64,000 bases of DNA, from NCBI GenBank assembly GCA_963682175.1, contig OY821788.1, positions 16,448,001 through 16,512,000 of the forward strand, written 5' to 3'. Below, piece by piece: positions 45,649 to 56,267 of this stretch (position 1 is the first letter of the stretch; each line of letters opens with the position of its first letter). The position numbers were made by a program, and so were the translations under genes. Source of the DNA: Triglochin maritima. Its lineage: Eukaryota; Streptophyta; Magnoliopsida; Alismatales; Juncaginaceae. Below the pieces are notes generated by a model. That model searched no databases. It was not told the origin of the DNA and saw only the letters and a list, made by a program, of their open reading frames with translations.

Positions 45649-46330
45649 ACAAATAACAATAAGTGTATTGGTATTTTTATTGTAAAGAAGGTTGAATATA
45701 CATGTGGCATATAACCTTCCAAAATTCCCCTTAATATAGGTATTTATATTGATGGGTTTAATATGTTTCTCTGTAGTTAATTTTTGAGTGTTCCCTTTTC
45801 ACATAATGCCCCATGATAGCTCTCTTGAAAAATTGCTCGTATATGAAGCAATATATGTTAATCTGCCTTTGCTGATATATCCTAGCACCATGTTATTCGT
45901 TAAATCCTGTTTGGTACTTCCTTAATTGAATTTGGGTTGGTGCGGGAATTTTCTTAATCACCTTCGTTGCTTCCATAAAAAATCTAGAAAAGGTTGAAAA
46001 GATTGATATAATGCAGTGAGATGTCCACCAACTCTTGCATGCATTGTAGTATTTGTAATAGGCATTTCATATGTTGTTTCAAAAAATAGAATTTGAATTC
46101 CCTCATATTCTAGTTACATGCACAAACGGGAGAATTTGGTCAAACAGAATTTAATTTTGTTCGATTCTATTTTCCATTCCTTCCCTTTTGACTCCCGGAA
46201 GCAACCTTCCACGTGTTGCTTATGCACAAACACCCATGAGGGTCTACTTCGTTCTTTTAAGCCCTTTATCTCTAAATGAAAAATGTTTATATTGCAAACT
46301 TTCAATTACTTTCAACCGTTGAAGTATACG
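45649..46330. other. AT-rich gap
   Basis: No supported gene or repeat. The short minus-strand ORFs at 45513-45722 and 46114-46305 have no recognisable motif. Confidence 0.4.
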
Positions 46331-46339
46331 TAGGCATCA

Positions 46340-47170
46340 TTTGAGAAGGAGATTCCACTCACTACTGACAACCAACGGGCGATATTCCAGAAGACATTGT
46401 TTGCTCAATTCCAGGGTGTGGAAAGAATCACTGTCAATAATGATATTGTCGACTTCGTGAATGCAATTTTTGAGGTGGAACAAGGTGGGTTCAGCATAGG
46501 GAATAAACTTCTGAATTTCAAGACCACCAATGTGGTAGTCATATTAGGACTTAGATAGGGAGGCAATCCTGTCAACATTTGTAAAAAGCAATCGACCAAA
46601 TGAGCAGGTCAGAGACTAGAGAAGAAGGAATTAATGAAACAAGTGACGAATGCCAGGACAAGAGGAAGTGATGAACAATACGTCAAACTACTGATCTATC
46701 TTCTTTTTACTACAGTCCTTTTTGTGACGGCACAAATAGAGCGAACAAATGGTACATGTCTTCTGTTGAAAGACATGAGAAAGCATGCTAGGGTAGAGGC
46801 TGTTTTTGAATAGCTGAATGCTACATTTAAAAGGCAATGAAAAATTGAAGACAAGGAAATCTTCAAGCAACATTACTCCAAAATAGAGGAACGTAAATGG
46901 ATGTGTAGCTATATTAGAGGTAAAAAAATTCGGATTCGAAAATTTCCAATTTTTTTTTTATGTTTTTAAGTGGTTTTCGTGACACCAAATATCGACATAT
47001 TACTGCCGATATGGCTGTGTCAGAAGTTAACAATTGAGAATTCATCACCACGTTTGATTGCAAGAGTAAATAGATGGGTTTCTTTACTTGGGTCAGGGAA
47101 GATGCTTAAAACAATGCCAAGGCATCAACATCCAAAAAAGCCTATGCACAAGTGGAAGTCACACACTTAG
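46340..47170 (+). pseudogene. Degraded plant mobile-domain / DUF1985-like gene
   Basis: Plus-strand reading about 46345-46555 gives FQGVERITVNNDIVDFVNAI, then FSIGNKLLNFKTTNVVVILG, then LR-stop-GGNPVNI. This resembles the core of plant mobile-domain or DUF1985 proteins, where a strand-rich segment leads to an ILGLR.GG.PV-type motif. Farther on, YVKLLIYLLFTTVLF (about 46680-46725) fits the helical region that follows in that family. After a possible intron, PRLIARVNRW (about 47050-47080) fits the family's C-terminal P-R-I...W motif. Several stops are present. The assignment rests on motif memory only. Confidence 0.4.
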
Positions 47171-47639
47171 AAGAGCTGCAACAACCTGAATATGTACTGA
47201 CAAGTAGGGTTAACCCTTGTACCACTAGCGAGCAAAGGACGGACAACATTCCATGAGACACAGAGCCTCAAAGAATAACCTTGGCAGACCACAAAATCCA
47301 TAGAAATTCACTACAAGATGAACTGGACTTCTAATTAAGGTGGCTAAAGGCAAAGCAAACCAACAAAGAACTCAATCAAATATTGGTTGAGAACGCAAAA
47401 GAAATACAGTTCTAAAAAAATAGAGCAATGGAAACACAAAAAATATAGTTATGGAAAGATGGAGCAATGAAGAACACAAAAGATGTCTTTCCAGAGTGTA
47501 GCCAATACACACCAACATATCCACCTGCTCCAGTAGGGGAAAGAATCAAAGAACTTGGAGATGAGAGCTTAAGGACACCTAGTGAAGGTGCCTCAACATC
47601 CCAGTTTGAAGCCATAGAATTCTATATCAATGTAATGGT

Positions 47640-47895
47640 ATGTTCTCTTAAACCCATGACGAAATCCATTAAAGGACATATGTTCTTTATAATCGTAGTG
47701 TCCTTTAAGCTCGTAGTGTCCTTTGTCCTTTAAAAACAATGTCTGCTCTTTAAAGGATTTTTTGGTCAGTTAAAACAAGTGTCCTCAAATAACAATCATT
47801 TACATGTTTTTGTTATTTAAATTATCATTGTCCAAATAAATTGAATTTGTCCTTTAAAAAATATATATCCTAAAAAGGACACTTATGTCCTTTTA
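47640..47895. repeat. Second cluster of TCCTTTAAA motifs
   Basis: GTGTCCTTTAAGCTCGTAGT, TTGTCCTTTAAAAAC, CTCTTTAAAGGATT, TTGTCCTTTAAAAAAT and AAAAAGGACACTTATGTCC within 250 bp. Together with the 39285 and 40910-41370 clusters these bracket most of the island. Confidence 0.55.
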
Positions 47896-47939
47896 ACCAC
47901 AACTTTGGTAGTAATCATCTTACATGATATTTAACAGAA

Positions 47940-48800
47940 AAAATGATGAATTTGTCCTTCTTTGGTGGAGAAGAAGAAACGAGAGGGAAGGATGAGGAGG
48001 AGAAAGAGAAGGCTGAAGAGGAAAGGCCGAAATAGCAGAGGAAGAAAGAAGAAAAGGAAAAATGATGAAGACGAAAGAAAGAAAAAAGAAGAGGATAAAA
48101 GAAGACAAAGAACAGATAGAGGAGGAGGAGCGGCAGAAGAAGAGGAATAATAAGAAGAAGAAGAATGAGGAGGAGGAGAAGAAGAAGAAGAATGAGGAGG
48201 AGGAGAAGAAGAAGAAGAAGAAGAAGAAGAAGAAGAAGAAGAAGAATGAGGAGGAGGAAGAGGAGGAAGAGGAAATGAAGAGAAAAGAAGAATAAGTTGA
48301 ACAAAACAAAAGGAAAGTAGAGGAGCAAAAGAGGAAAAGAGGAAGTGGAAGACAAGAAGAAGAACAAGAAGAAGAAGAAGAAGAAGAAGGATGAAGAGGA
48401 AAGTAAGAAAAAAGTAGAGGAAGAAAGAGGAAAGGAAGAGGAAGAGAAAAAGAGAAAAGAAGAAGGGGAGGAGAAGAATGAAGTGTAAAGGAAAAGAAAG
48501 GAAGAAGAAGCTGAACAAAAATGAAGGAAAGTAGAGGAGGAAAAGAAGAAAAAAGAGGAAGAAATGAAGATAGAGGTAGAAAAGAAAAAGAAAGAAGAAG
48601 AGAATGAGAAACAGGAAGAGGGCAAAAGAAGAAGACTAAGAAGTTTGAAGAAGAAGAATGAGGTTCAAGAGAAGAACAAGAATGAAAAGAAGAGAAGAGA
48701 ACGAATCACAGAAGTCTCAATTGTGCAGAAGAGGCTGAAATATGATGGAAATCAAACTTCAAACAAACAAGAAGTAAATTCTCCATCAAAAGCTGGCTAG
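47940..48800 (+). CDS. Polypurine block encoding a Lys/Glu/Arg-rich segment
   Basis: The plus strand is almost pure A/G from about 47960 to 48720, with GAAGAA/GAGGAG microsatellites. Plus-strand frames give K/E/R-rich stretches broken by stops (near 48150 and 48297). The last frame (48564-48800) runs out of the purine tract into ordinary sequence (ITEVSIVQKRLKYDGNQ). It may be the charged linker of the same degraded gene as 46340-47170, where such linkers are common, or an expanded microsatellite. The 236-aa minus-strand Ser/Phe/Leu ORF is its shadow. Confidence 0.35.
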
Positions 48801-49587
48801 CAAGCCCAGGCTCACAAGAAAATAAAAACGTCAAGATGAAAGTCATGGTTTCCTTGATAAATGAGGAGAAAAATGTGGATCTTCATTTAACAACATTGGG
48901 AAAAATGTGCAAGAATATGTGTGGTGCAACGATATGGTCCTAGTGAGATTGATAAATCTAAAAGATATAATCTGTAAACTATCAGATCTATCAACAGACG
49001 TATGTATATTTCATTTTGTGAATCAACTTTTCTTTTAATCCACTGAAATGTCAAGTTAACTGTACTAATTTTAATGGACAGTTAATATACGCATTGCTTG
49101 ATGTGTTGGAGCGAAAACAGAATCAAGGATGCCACCCAAGGAAAGTCATCACCATTCCAAGCATGGCCACCTCTGCTATCTTGTACGGAGACTATCAATG
49201 GACTTCATCTATGGTAGATGACTAAAAGACTAGGACCCAAAGCACAATGTAATCGCCCAACCATTAATAAATTTAGGTCATTCGACACTGCTTCTTGTGG
49301 ACGGAAGAAATAAAAATATAACAAAACTTAACAACATTCTACGGGTTGTTGGAGACAATGATGATCCAACAACAGTAGTTGGTGTTCATGAAGAAGCAAC
49401 GGTAATGATGGTAGAATTCTGGAGATTCTACCTCAACATGGACTCAAAACTGTCCTATGAAGTGGAAATTTCCAACAGCAAGCATCAAATAGCAATGACA
49501 ATGAAGTGTATGTCATTCACTAGATAAAATTCTTGATGTTAGATGTATTTCCCACAATTGTATGGATGACAAATATCTACACTCAGT
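48801..49587 (+). pseudogene. Possible 3' exons of the island gene (unknown)
   Basis: Reading about 48930-49000 gives LINLKDIICKLSDLSTD, then a candidate GT-AG intron (GTATGTATAT near 49000 to TTTTAATGGACAG near 49082), then LIYALLDVLERKQNQG and TIPSMATSAILYGDYQWTS. An ORF at 49297-49527 (MDGRNKNITKLNN...) follows in another frame. The position after a charged linker would fit a C48/Ulp1-type peptidase region as in DUF1985-Ulp1 genes, but I see no clear His-Asp-Cys triad, so I leave the function open. Confidence 0.25.
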
Positions 49588-50960
49588 TGATTGACATCAT
49601 TTTATGCATTCATGTGTGTCTCATATCCATTATCTTGAACCTAAACAATGCTACGTAATGAATTTTATGTTTGAGTTTCAGGAATAAACAAGATTCAGGA
49701 GAAGAAGCATAAAAGGACCTAAAAGCAAGAAAAATGACTGAGTTGTGAGACTTGGGGACTAAGATGCAAGGGAGAAGTACCTAAATGTAACCCCAAAGGA
49801 CCAATGAGCAAAATGAAGAAACTCCACACCATCATGAGGAGTATTTTGGCAATTAGATTCGGGTCGACGCTCCTATAACCGATCCGAGTACACCCCATGT
49901 GAAGAATTGAAGAAATAAAGAACATCTCCGAAAATGGGTTGGATCTGGGAAAAAGTGACCGCCAATTGGTTGTCCATTTGTGTCCGAATTCAACCCGGGA
50001 ACATGGGTTATGTGTATTCTGGGAAGGTTTTATTAGTCCCACATCGGGGGATTGTCCCTGATTACCTTTTTCTATGGCTATAACAGAACTCCTCCTCCTT
50101 TTGTATTCACCCATTTCTTGGTGGCATTCTCTCTACTTGGAGTAAGCCTTGGAGCAAAATCTAGAGGTGGAGAAGAATGTTGCTAGTAATGTGAGTCATG
50201 TAATAAAATAAATTTTCATTATTTTGCTCTCATGTTGTTTCTTCTTTATGCATGCTTAGCTTAGTCTTATTTCTTTTATTTTAGGCCAAAGTAGTTAGAA
50301 TGTCTACTTTCTTCTTTAGTTTAATTGTTAGAATAATGTGTAGTGAGCAGATCCATCCTCCTTTGGGGGTGGAGATGATATTCATACATACATCAAAGAA
50401 TGGAAAGGAATGCTTTATTTTTGGAATGTGTTGATTAATATGAATGTATGCTTGCTTGTTCGAAAAGAATACTTCACTTGATGGATTTTGCCACAAATCT
50501 TAAGACACCTCCCATGCTTGTTTAGTTTCTAAAATGACCAGCTTGTGTATATGAATGTTAATCAACTAAGTTAATGAATGGATTGATAGGTTTTGCCACA
50601 ACCTTTAGACACTTCCTATGCATGAAAACAGTACCTACATTTGTGCCTATAGAATACTTTCTTCACCATCTTTTTACATGTGTGCACACACTCCATCCCT
50701 TAGGGGTATTTTTCTTCCTGATTCCAGCTTAGTTTTAAATTCTTTTAGTTTTGATTCGAAGTAATCATTAGTTGCTTTCCTTTGCATTTTCTTCTTTGTA
50801 GTTTAGTGTAGCGTAGATTAGCATAAACAAAGCTCTTCCCCCTTTTTGTTGCCACTTGATTTCTTAAAAACCAGAGATTGCTCTCCTCCCCGTGGATCGA
50901 CCCGTATTTTCCACGTCTTCACCGACGCCATGCACTTGCGGTAGTTTAAACGATTAAACA
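49588..50960 (+). repeat. E 5' LTR, Athila lineage
   Basis: TGATTGACATC... to ...CGATTAAACA, 1373 bp. USE GTCCCACATCG (50036-50046) is followed 32 bases later by TATAACAG (50079), a damaged TATA box. One degenerate palindrome (GTGACCGCCAATTGG) is near 49956. Confidence 0.88.
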
Positions 50961-51588
50961 AGTTTTTCGCGCCGTTGTCGGGAGGTGTCTGTCCAGACTA
51001 TGGTTTGGACGATTCAGGTGCATTTAATTTTTGTGTTGTAGTTTTGTTTCTTACAGGAGACTCACATGGGGAAGGGAAAGCATCTGGTGAAGTTTGGAGG
51101 CGATCTGAGACTCCAAGGCCGCCAATCAGCGGTTTGGTAATCTCATTTTACCTCTTTATTTCTTTGGATTGTTACCATAATTGAAGTAGAAATCTGAGAC
51201 TCAATTTTGCATGTTCTGACTATTAGATTACTCCCAGATTAATAATCAATCTCCCTTTAAGTAACTTGGACCCTAAAACCCAAAGCAAAAGATTAGGCAT
51301 CTTTCTTGTTTAGGTCATGCATCATGTACTCGACTTAGGCACGTAGATTGTCTTTTATTTTAGCTTTACTTTCAGTTGTTGAGTGTTGGCATACAGGTCG
51401 GATTTCCTACTCTCATTCATATATTTCGTAAGAACATGCATTAGTTAGTAGGAATTACATTGTAACAAGTGTGAGTTGAGCGTTTGTTTGGAGAGTTGAT
51501 TGTTAGATTAAGACTCCAAAACAATACTAAGGAGGGGTTGTCCCATATAAGATAAGGTGGTGGATTTCATCACCCTTTCCTTAAACTT
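50961..51588 (+). other. E leader, 5' part
   Basis: Homologous to A's leader 27147-27790, including a degenerate palindrome (GGCCGCCAATCAGCGG near 51118-51133). It stops abruptly at the copia junction, where A continues with TTCGCCCC. Confidence 0.75.
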
Positions 51589-52158
51589 CTTGAACATGCG
51601 AAATGCCTCAGATTTCTACTTCAAGAAGTACACCCACGTTTTCGGTGAAAAGTCATCAATAAACGTTAAGAAATAACGATTCTTACTAATCGAGTGTGGA
51701 GTGATCGGTCCACATATGTCGGTATGCACCAACTCTAGCACCTTCTTTGCTCTATGTTCAGCTTGCTTTGGAAAACTCTTCCTTGGTAATTTTCCAACCA
51801 TGCAACCTTCACAAAATCCGTCTTTGGATTCGGTCATCGGCAGACCATGCACCATTCCCTTTTGCGCCATTTCTTGGATCCCGGCGAAATTCAAGTGTCC
51901 AAGTCGCATATGCCACAACCAATCTCCCTCAATGTATGCATTCAAGCATCTAGCACGAACACAGGTTAGATTCAATTTAAACATTCGATTTTTGGACATT
52001 TCTACCTTTGCAAGTAGATGTCCATCTTGTCCTCGCACGGTCATGTGTCGATCCTTCATCAAGATCGTGAACCCTTTCTCCAGGAGTTGTCCCATGCTTA
52101 ATATGTTCGTCTTCATATCGGGCACAAAGAACACATTGGAGATAAGTTTTGAGATCAA
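51589..52158 (-). pseudogene. K GAG-pre-integrase and integrase N-terminus
   Basis: Frame 51616-52158 includes VPDMKTNILSMGQLLEKG, the pre-integrase zinc region HMRLGHLN...FCEGCMVGK and the first integrase aspartate in HTDICGP. It ends in FLK followed by a stop where conserved copia proteins continue, then runs to the truncation point. A frameshift near 52155 separates it from the protease frame. Confidence 0.8.
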
Positions 52159-53311
52159 TCCTTTACTTGGATCATGATGTGGCCTTTCCCTTCCATGCGC
52201 ACCTTTGATGCATCTCCAAACGAAACGTGCCCATGTACTCCTTCCTCCAAATGTGCAAACATGTGTCTATTTCCACACATGTGGTTGCTTGCTCCCGTAT
52301 CGAGATACCAAACTCCTTCTTGTTCGGCTTCCACTCCTTTGTCGGCAAGCAAGACTACATCCTCATCACAAGCATTCTCCTCCACGGCAACAAGGTTGGA
52401 ATTTTCTTCCACCCTTTTCTTTGACCAGCACTCGCTTGCATAGTGTCCATGCTTCCCAAAATTGAAGCACTCGAACTCCTTCTTCGATCCACGATCACCA
52501 CGGCCACGGCTGGAGCTATCCTCCACCTTCTTTTGCGACCAACACGCTTCCCACACTTGAAGCACTCGACCTCCTCCTTCTTTGGACGGCCTCCATAGTC
52601 ACGACCGCTTCCACGATCTACGTTGCGAGGTTTCTCCTCCTTAAGCGACATCTTCGCTTGCAACGCCTCCTCCAAGACATCATGTCTTTTCTTCTTCTTT
52701 CTTTGCTCATGTGCCTCTAACGAGCTAGCTAGATCATCAAAAGTCATCTTCTTGAGGTCCTTTGATTCCTCGATTGCGCACACCACATTCTCGAAGTCCT
52801 CGGTGAGAGAACGCAGCACCTTCTCCACCACTCTTCCTTCGGTCAGTGCCTCCCCATTTCTTTTTAACTTGTTCGCCACCATGCGAACGCTCGTCACGAA
52901 ATCAGCAACACCTTCCGATTCCTTCATTTTTAACGCCTCGAACTCGCCTCGAAGCATTTGGAGGCGCACTTGCCTCACTCGATCAGCACCCTTGTAGCTC
53001 CTCTCAAGGGTGTCCCACGCCTCCTTCGACGTCTTTGCTTCAGAGATCTTCTCAAAGCCACTCTCATCCACCGCTTGGAAGAGAAGGAAGAGAGCACTCT
53101 TATCTTTGGCTCTTCTCTCCTTTTGTGCTTTGATTTGTGCGACGGTTTCTTCTCCCGTCTCTGCCTCCTCCTCGAAGCCGCTCTCCACAAAATCCCAAGC
53201 ATCATGCGCACCCAGCAGCGCACACATTTGAATACTCCAATTGTCGTAGTTGCCTTTCGACAATCGAGGCAACGACGCATGACCAAACGAGGTCATTCCC
53301 GAGCTTCCCAT
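52155..53311 (-). pseudogene. gag: K gag and protease
   Basis: Copia Gag from 53311 (MGSSGMTSFGHASLPRL) with the UBN2-type body (KEAWDTLERSYKGADRVRQV, MKESEGVADFVTSVR, EEHEQRKKKK-like end). A CFKCGK zinc-knuckle start lies near 52570. A frameshift near 52560 moves to the frame 52155-52565, which has a second knuckle-like CFNFGKHGHYASEC (second Cys replaced by Phe) and the intact protease motif YLDTGASNHM (about 52290). The overall ORF is recognisably one gag-protease with two shifts. Confidence 0.82.
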
Positions 53312-53319
53312 CGGACGAG

Positions 53320-53331
53320 GCTCTGATACCA
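53320..53331 (-). promoter_or_regulatory. K primer-binding site, initiator tRNA-Met type
   Basis: The minus strand reads TGGTATCAGAGC, two bases from the LTR end ...CTTCCAACA. Confidence 0.9.
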
Positions 53332-53333
53332 GA

Positions 53334-53965
53334 TGTTGGAAGATGGGAGGAGGACGGGGAGCTACTGATCAACCCACCACAGGAGAATGCCCGTCTCCTG
53401 GGCTATAGGGACCGCTGAGTGGCGGTCCCCAACCGCCAATTGGCGGTCTAAAAGGCGCGCCTCGTGCGCTGCCTTAGACCACCCTGATCTTCCTGCAGTT
53501 TGCCTTCAATGGACTCCACTAGATCCATGCTTGATCTTTGCAACTAGGGGGGCACGAAAGAAAGAAGGTGGCTCTCTCTTTCTACTCACATCCTCACTCT
53601 TTTTCCATACAATTTCGTGGCTCAACTTGTAATGCTTGTAATCTATTGTTGTTGTATTGTTGTTCTCATACAAATGGTGAATTCTAGTGCTTTATATAGG
53701 CACTTACATGACCCTACAACTTCCAAATATAAAGACTACATAAACATGATCATTCAAGATCATTACACCCTCTACTTAAATTGCATACATAATTAGGACG
53801 AAAATTACACAAAAAATGAAAAGACTCTTGTCTCTTCCACTCCCTCAACCTTTTGTCTTCTCATGTGTTGACTCTTCACCCCTTGATGAGTCATCAAGCA
53901 ATGATGATGTGGCGGGTGACTAGGAAACCACGTAGGGTTAAGTCGCCACCTAGGATTAAGTTCAA
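53334..53965 (-). repeat. K 5' LTR, carrying Athila-like palindromes
   Basis: The LTR terminus is TTCCAACA on the minus strand. The outer edge near 53965 is approximate because no duplication is visible. TATATAAA on the minus strand is at about 53691-53698. Between TATA and the LTR end lie GGGACCGCTGAGTGGCGG (53408-53425, palindrome to 53429) and AACCGCCAATTGGCGGTCT (53431-53449). They are the same paired palindromes found in the Athila LTRs and leaders. Confidence 0.7.
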
Positions 53966-53970
53966 TTCTC

Positions 53971-54760
53971 AATAAATACACCAACGCCTCCTTCTCAGGC
54001 ACCGCAGGAAACCTACCTGCCAAAAGCTCCCTATCCTAATAGGTTAACCAAAAAGCAGAGTGACACAATGGATAAGATATTAGAGGTGTTTAAGCAAGTG
54101 AAGGTTAACATCCCCTTGTTGGATGTCATCCAACAAATACCTCAATATGCCAAAGTGTTAAAAGATCTCTGAACAACCAAGAGGAAGACCAATATTCCTA
54201 AGAAAGCATTATTGGCCGCAAATGTAAGCTCACATTTGGCCAATCCCACCTACACAAAATACAAGGACCCTGGGTGTCCTACTATTCAATGTACGATAGG
54301 GGACAATGGCATGAGTAATGTATTGCTTGATTTAGGATCGGCGGTCAACCTCCTCCCATTTTCTGTTTATCAACAGTTGAACTTGGGAGAATTGAAACCA
54401 ACTAAGATCACCCTCCAATTGGCGGATAGATCCATTCATATTCTAAAGGGGATTATTGAGGATGTGCTTATCAAAGTTGGAGATTTTATATTTCCAGTAT
54501 ATTTTATTGTCCTCGATACCAATCCTGTTGCGAACACCCACTCTCAAATACCTTTGATTTTGGATAGACCGTTTCTGGCAACCTCCAACGCCTTTATTAA
54601 TTGTAGAAATGGTCTCATGAAGCTCTCATTCGGTAACATAAGTGCCTAGTTTTATGTGTTCAACTCTGGTAGGCAATAGGAGCCCATGGACCAACTTTTA
54701 AATCTCAATCTCATCCGCCAATTAGAGAAAGCACCGTAAAATCAACGAACACCCTAACAC
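53971..54760 (+). pseudogene. E protease region
   Basis: Homologous to residues ~355-600 of A's polyprotein: TYLPKAPYPNRLTKKQSD-like start, NIPLLDVIQQIPQYAKVLKD, a TGA at 54169-54171 (cysteine in A), then [12 protein letters not shown] (about 54325-54360), the same DLG active-site variant as A, and [20 protein letters not shown] stops follow at the end of the module (about 54647 and 54677). Confidence 0.85.
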
Positions 54761-54762
54761 CA

Positions 54763-55365
54763 ATGCAAGCCATTGAGAATGTTTGTGGGCCCAGCGAAAA
54801 CTCATTGTCTGTCTTTGCAATGCAACAGAGTGAGCTGGCATCAAACATGAATGCTCAAAGGGAGTGTCCGTTACATGATTTAGTTGAGACCATTAGTGTG
54901 GGGGACACACCTCATCATATGCCCAATCTAGAAGGTGTCGTCACCCCGTGTCCCATGGCCATTGAGCAATTTGAGCTTCATAGTGACTCCAACAAGGACC
55001 CACCTACGATCGAGCTTATGCATGATAATATACAAGAGGTTGGGTGGTCCTTGTTGGATGACTTGGGGAGAAGCCCCATTCATAGTGAAACTAGTGTTTC
55101 GCATCCTTCGAATGAGCCTGAGGAACTCATTCCGATACACCCACCTATTGGTTGGAGGGTTTTGTTCGATGAGCAACTAAACCCTAGTGAGGCAACACAA
55201 CTTCAGTCATTCATGTTGCCTACACCCAACCAATATCATGAGGGGTTCGAGCCTTTCAGCTTTGACCATTCACCCCTCATGGCACCTCAAAGTACCAATG
55301 AAGTGGGCCCATTTTCGCAAATCTCTGGTCTGCATGACTCAATGTTCTCATTTGATGTTCCTTGA
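54763..55365 (+). CDS. E C-terminal ORF replacing pol (200 aa, unknown function)
   Basis: An ORF lies where RT-RNase H-integrase should be. It is acidic, with no polymerase, nuclease, membrane or zinc motif that I can see; composition is rich in E, P, S and H. It ends GLHDSMFSFDVP, like B's C-terminal RFPFDVP. Beyond the ending and position, similarity to B's ORF is weak, though both have repeated PH/EP and DPP-type stretches. The ATG at 54763 is the first after upstream stops; the original frame may have been continuous with protease. Confidence 0.5.
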   Translation: MQAIENVCGPSENSLSVFAMQQSELASNMNAQRECPLHDLVETISVGDTPHHMPNLEGVVTPCPMAIEQFELHSDSNKDPPTIELMHDNIQEVGWSLLDDLGRSPIHSETSVSHPSNEPEELIPIHPPIGWRVLFDEQLNPSEATQLQSFMLPTPNQYHEGFEPFSFDHSPLMAPQSTNEVGPFSQISGLHDSMFSFDVP

Positions 55366-56267
55366 CCAAATGATTATGAGAATATCTTTGTTGATGTATA
55401 TATCTTGTTTAGAAGAAGAAAGAAAAGAAAAAGAAGAAGAAAGAAAAAAAGAAGTACAATAGAAGACTTCATGAGCGAGCATTGATTGTTGTGGGCCCCA
55501 ACCCTTGTGTATTTGGGCCACATTTGTTTGATGTATTTGTCTCCCTTCTTCAGTATCTCACAGGTTTTTGGGAATTCGGGGTTATGTCCATCAACATGAC
55601 CATGAAACTTTCCTTATGCTTCACGTTGGTGAGATCTTTTCTTTCTCATGTATAAATCCATGTAGTATCTATGCTCACATTCATTGAGGACATTACATGA
55701 AGTAGGTGTGGGGGGTGTTTTACGTGTGTGCATAGTTGAGTCGTTTCCTTTGATTTTTTATCTTCTTTTGTGTGCATTGTTAGGGTCATGTTAGTGTGCT
55801 ACATTTAATATCGATATATCTGCTTTCCATGATCCTTGGGTGACTTGTCTTGTTTTGCTTGCCTAGTGCTTTAAAATTTTCCCATTTCTGCCAAAATCTT
55901 CATGTGTTTGCGGAAGAAAATTTCTGGTTGGTTTTGCGTGTGTTTAGCATGTGCAAAACCGTTGAGAGGCAAAATAAAAAGAAAGCTCCAAATTTGTCTT
56001 GAAGTTGATGCATTAGGATATCTAGTACATTGGCTTTAGGTCTTATCTAGTCCTTAGGATGCAGCCTGGTTTTCCCTCGGTGGGCGAGTAATCATAGGGT
56101 TTCAGTACTCAAACATTTAAAGAAGTCCACCCTGAACCTAGTGAGTCAATAATTCGTGTCTGTTAATACAAGGAAGTTTGTTATAGTCAAGGACCCTTTA
56201 AATCTTGTTGTGAGGCATTAGGTGTAGGGGTTTTGGTTCATGTGAAGATAACAAATAAGTGAGTAGG
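55366..56267 (+). other. E 3' UTR (5' portion)
   Basis: Begins with an A/G-rich tract (about 55420-55460), then blocks shared with A and B (CCATCAACATGACC, TCATTGAGGACA). An internal PPT-like AGGTGTGGGGGGTGTTTTA is at 55704-55722. It is cut at 56267, before the hairpins and terminal PPT, by the chromovirus-like LTR. Confidence 0.8.

Larger units (their letters stand above)
51589..53970 (-). mobile_element. Element K: truncated Ty1/copia on the minus strand
   Basis: Minus-strand 5' LTR (53334 to about 53965), primer site, gag, protease, GAG-pre-integrase and the start of integrase. It is cut off at 51589, so RT and RNase H are gone. Relative to element A, about 2.2 kb of Athila leader and gag is missing at the insertion, so a deletion or rearrangement accompanied it. 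The gag sequence looks closest to the Ivana/Oryco copia lineage, tentatively. Confidence 0.8.
49588..56267 (+). mobile_element. Element E: Athila-lineage element, gag replaced by copia, pol absent
   Basis: Contains the 5' LTR, a damaged primer site (CGCGCCGTTGTCGGGAGG, about 50969-50986), leader to 51588, then a minus-strand copia fragment (51589 to about 53970) where late leader and gag should be. Protease follows (about 54000-54650), then an ORF ending in FDVP (54763-55365) and a 3' UTR homologous to A and B up to 56267. There a chromovirus-like LTR interrupts it. The 3' LTR is not in the window. Like B, E has no RT, RNase H or integrase. Confidence 0.85.

Noticed and set aside
47915..48625. 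236-aa minus-strand ORF rich in Ser, Phe and Leu
   Set aside because: It is the antisense reading of the polypurine block; composition follows from the simple sequence, with no domain.
52174..53418. Plus-strand ORFs over 52174-53418
   Set aside because: Antisense shadows of the clear minus-strand copia gag, protease and integrase.
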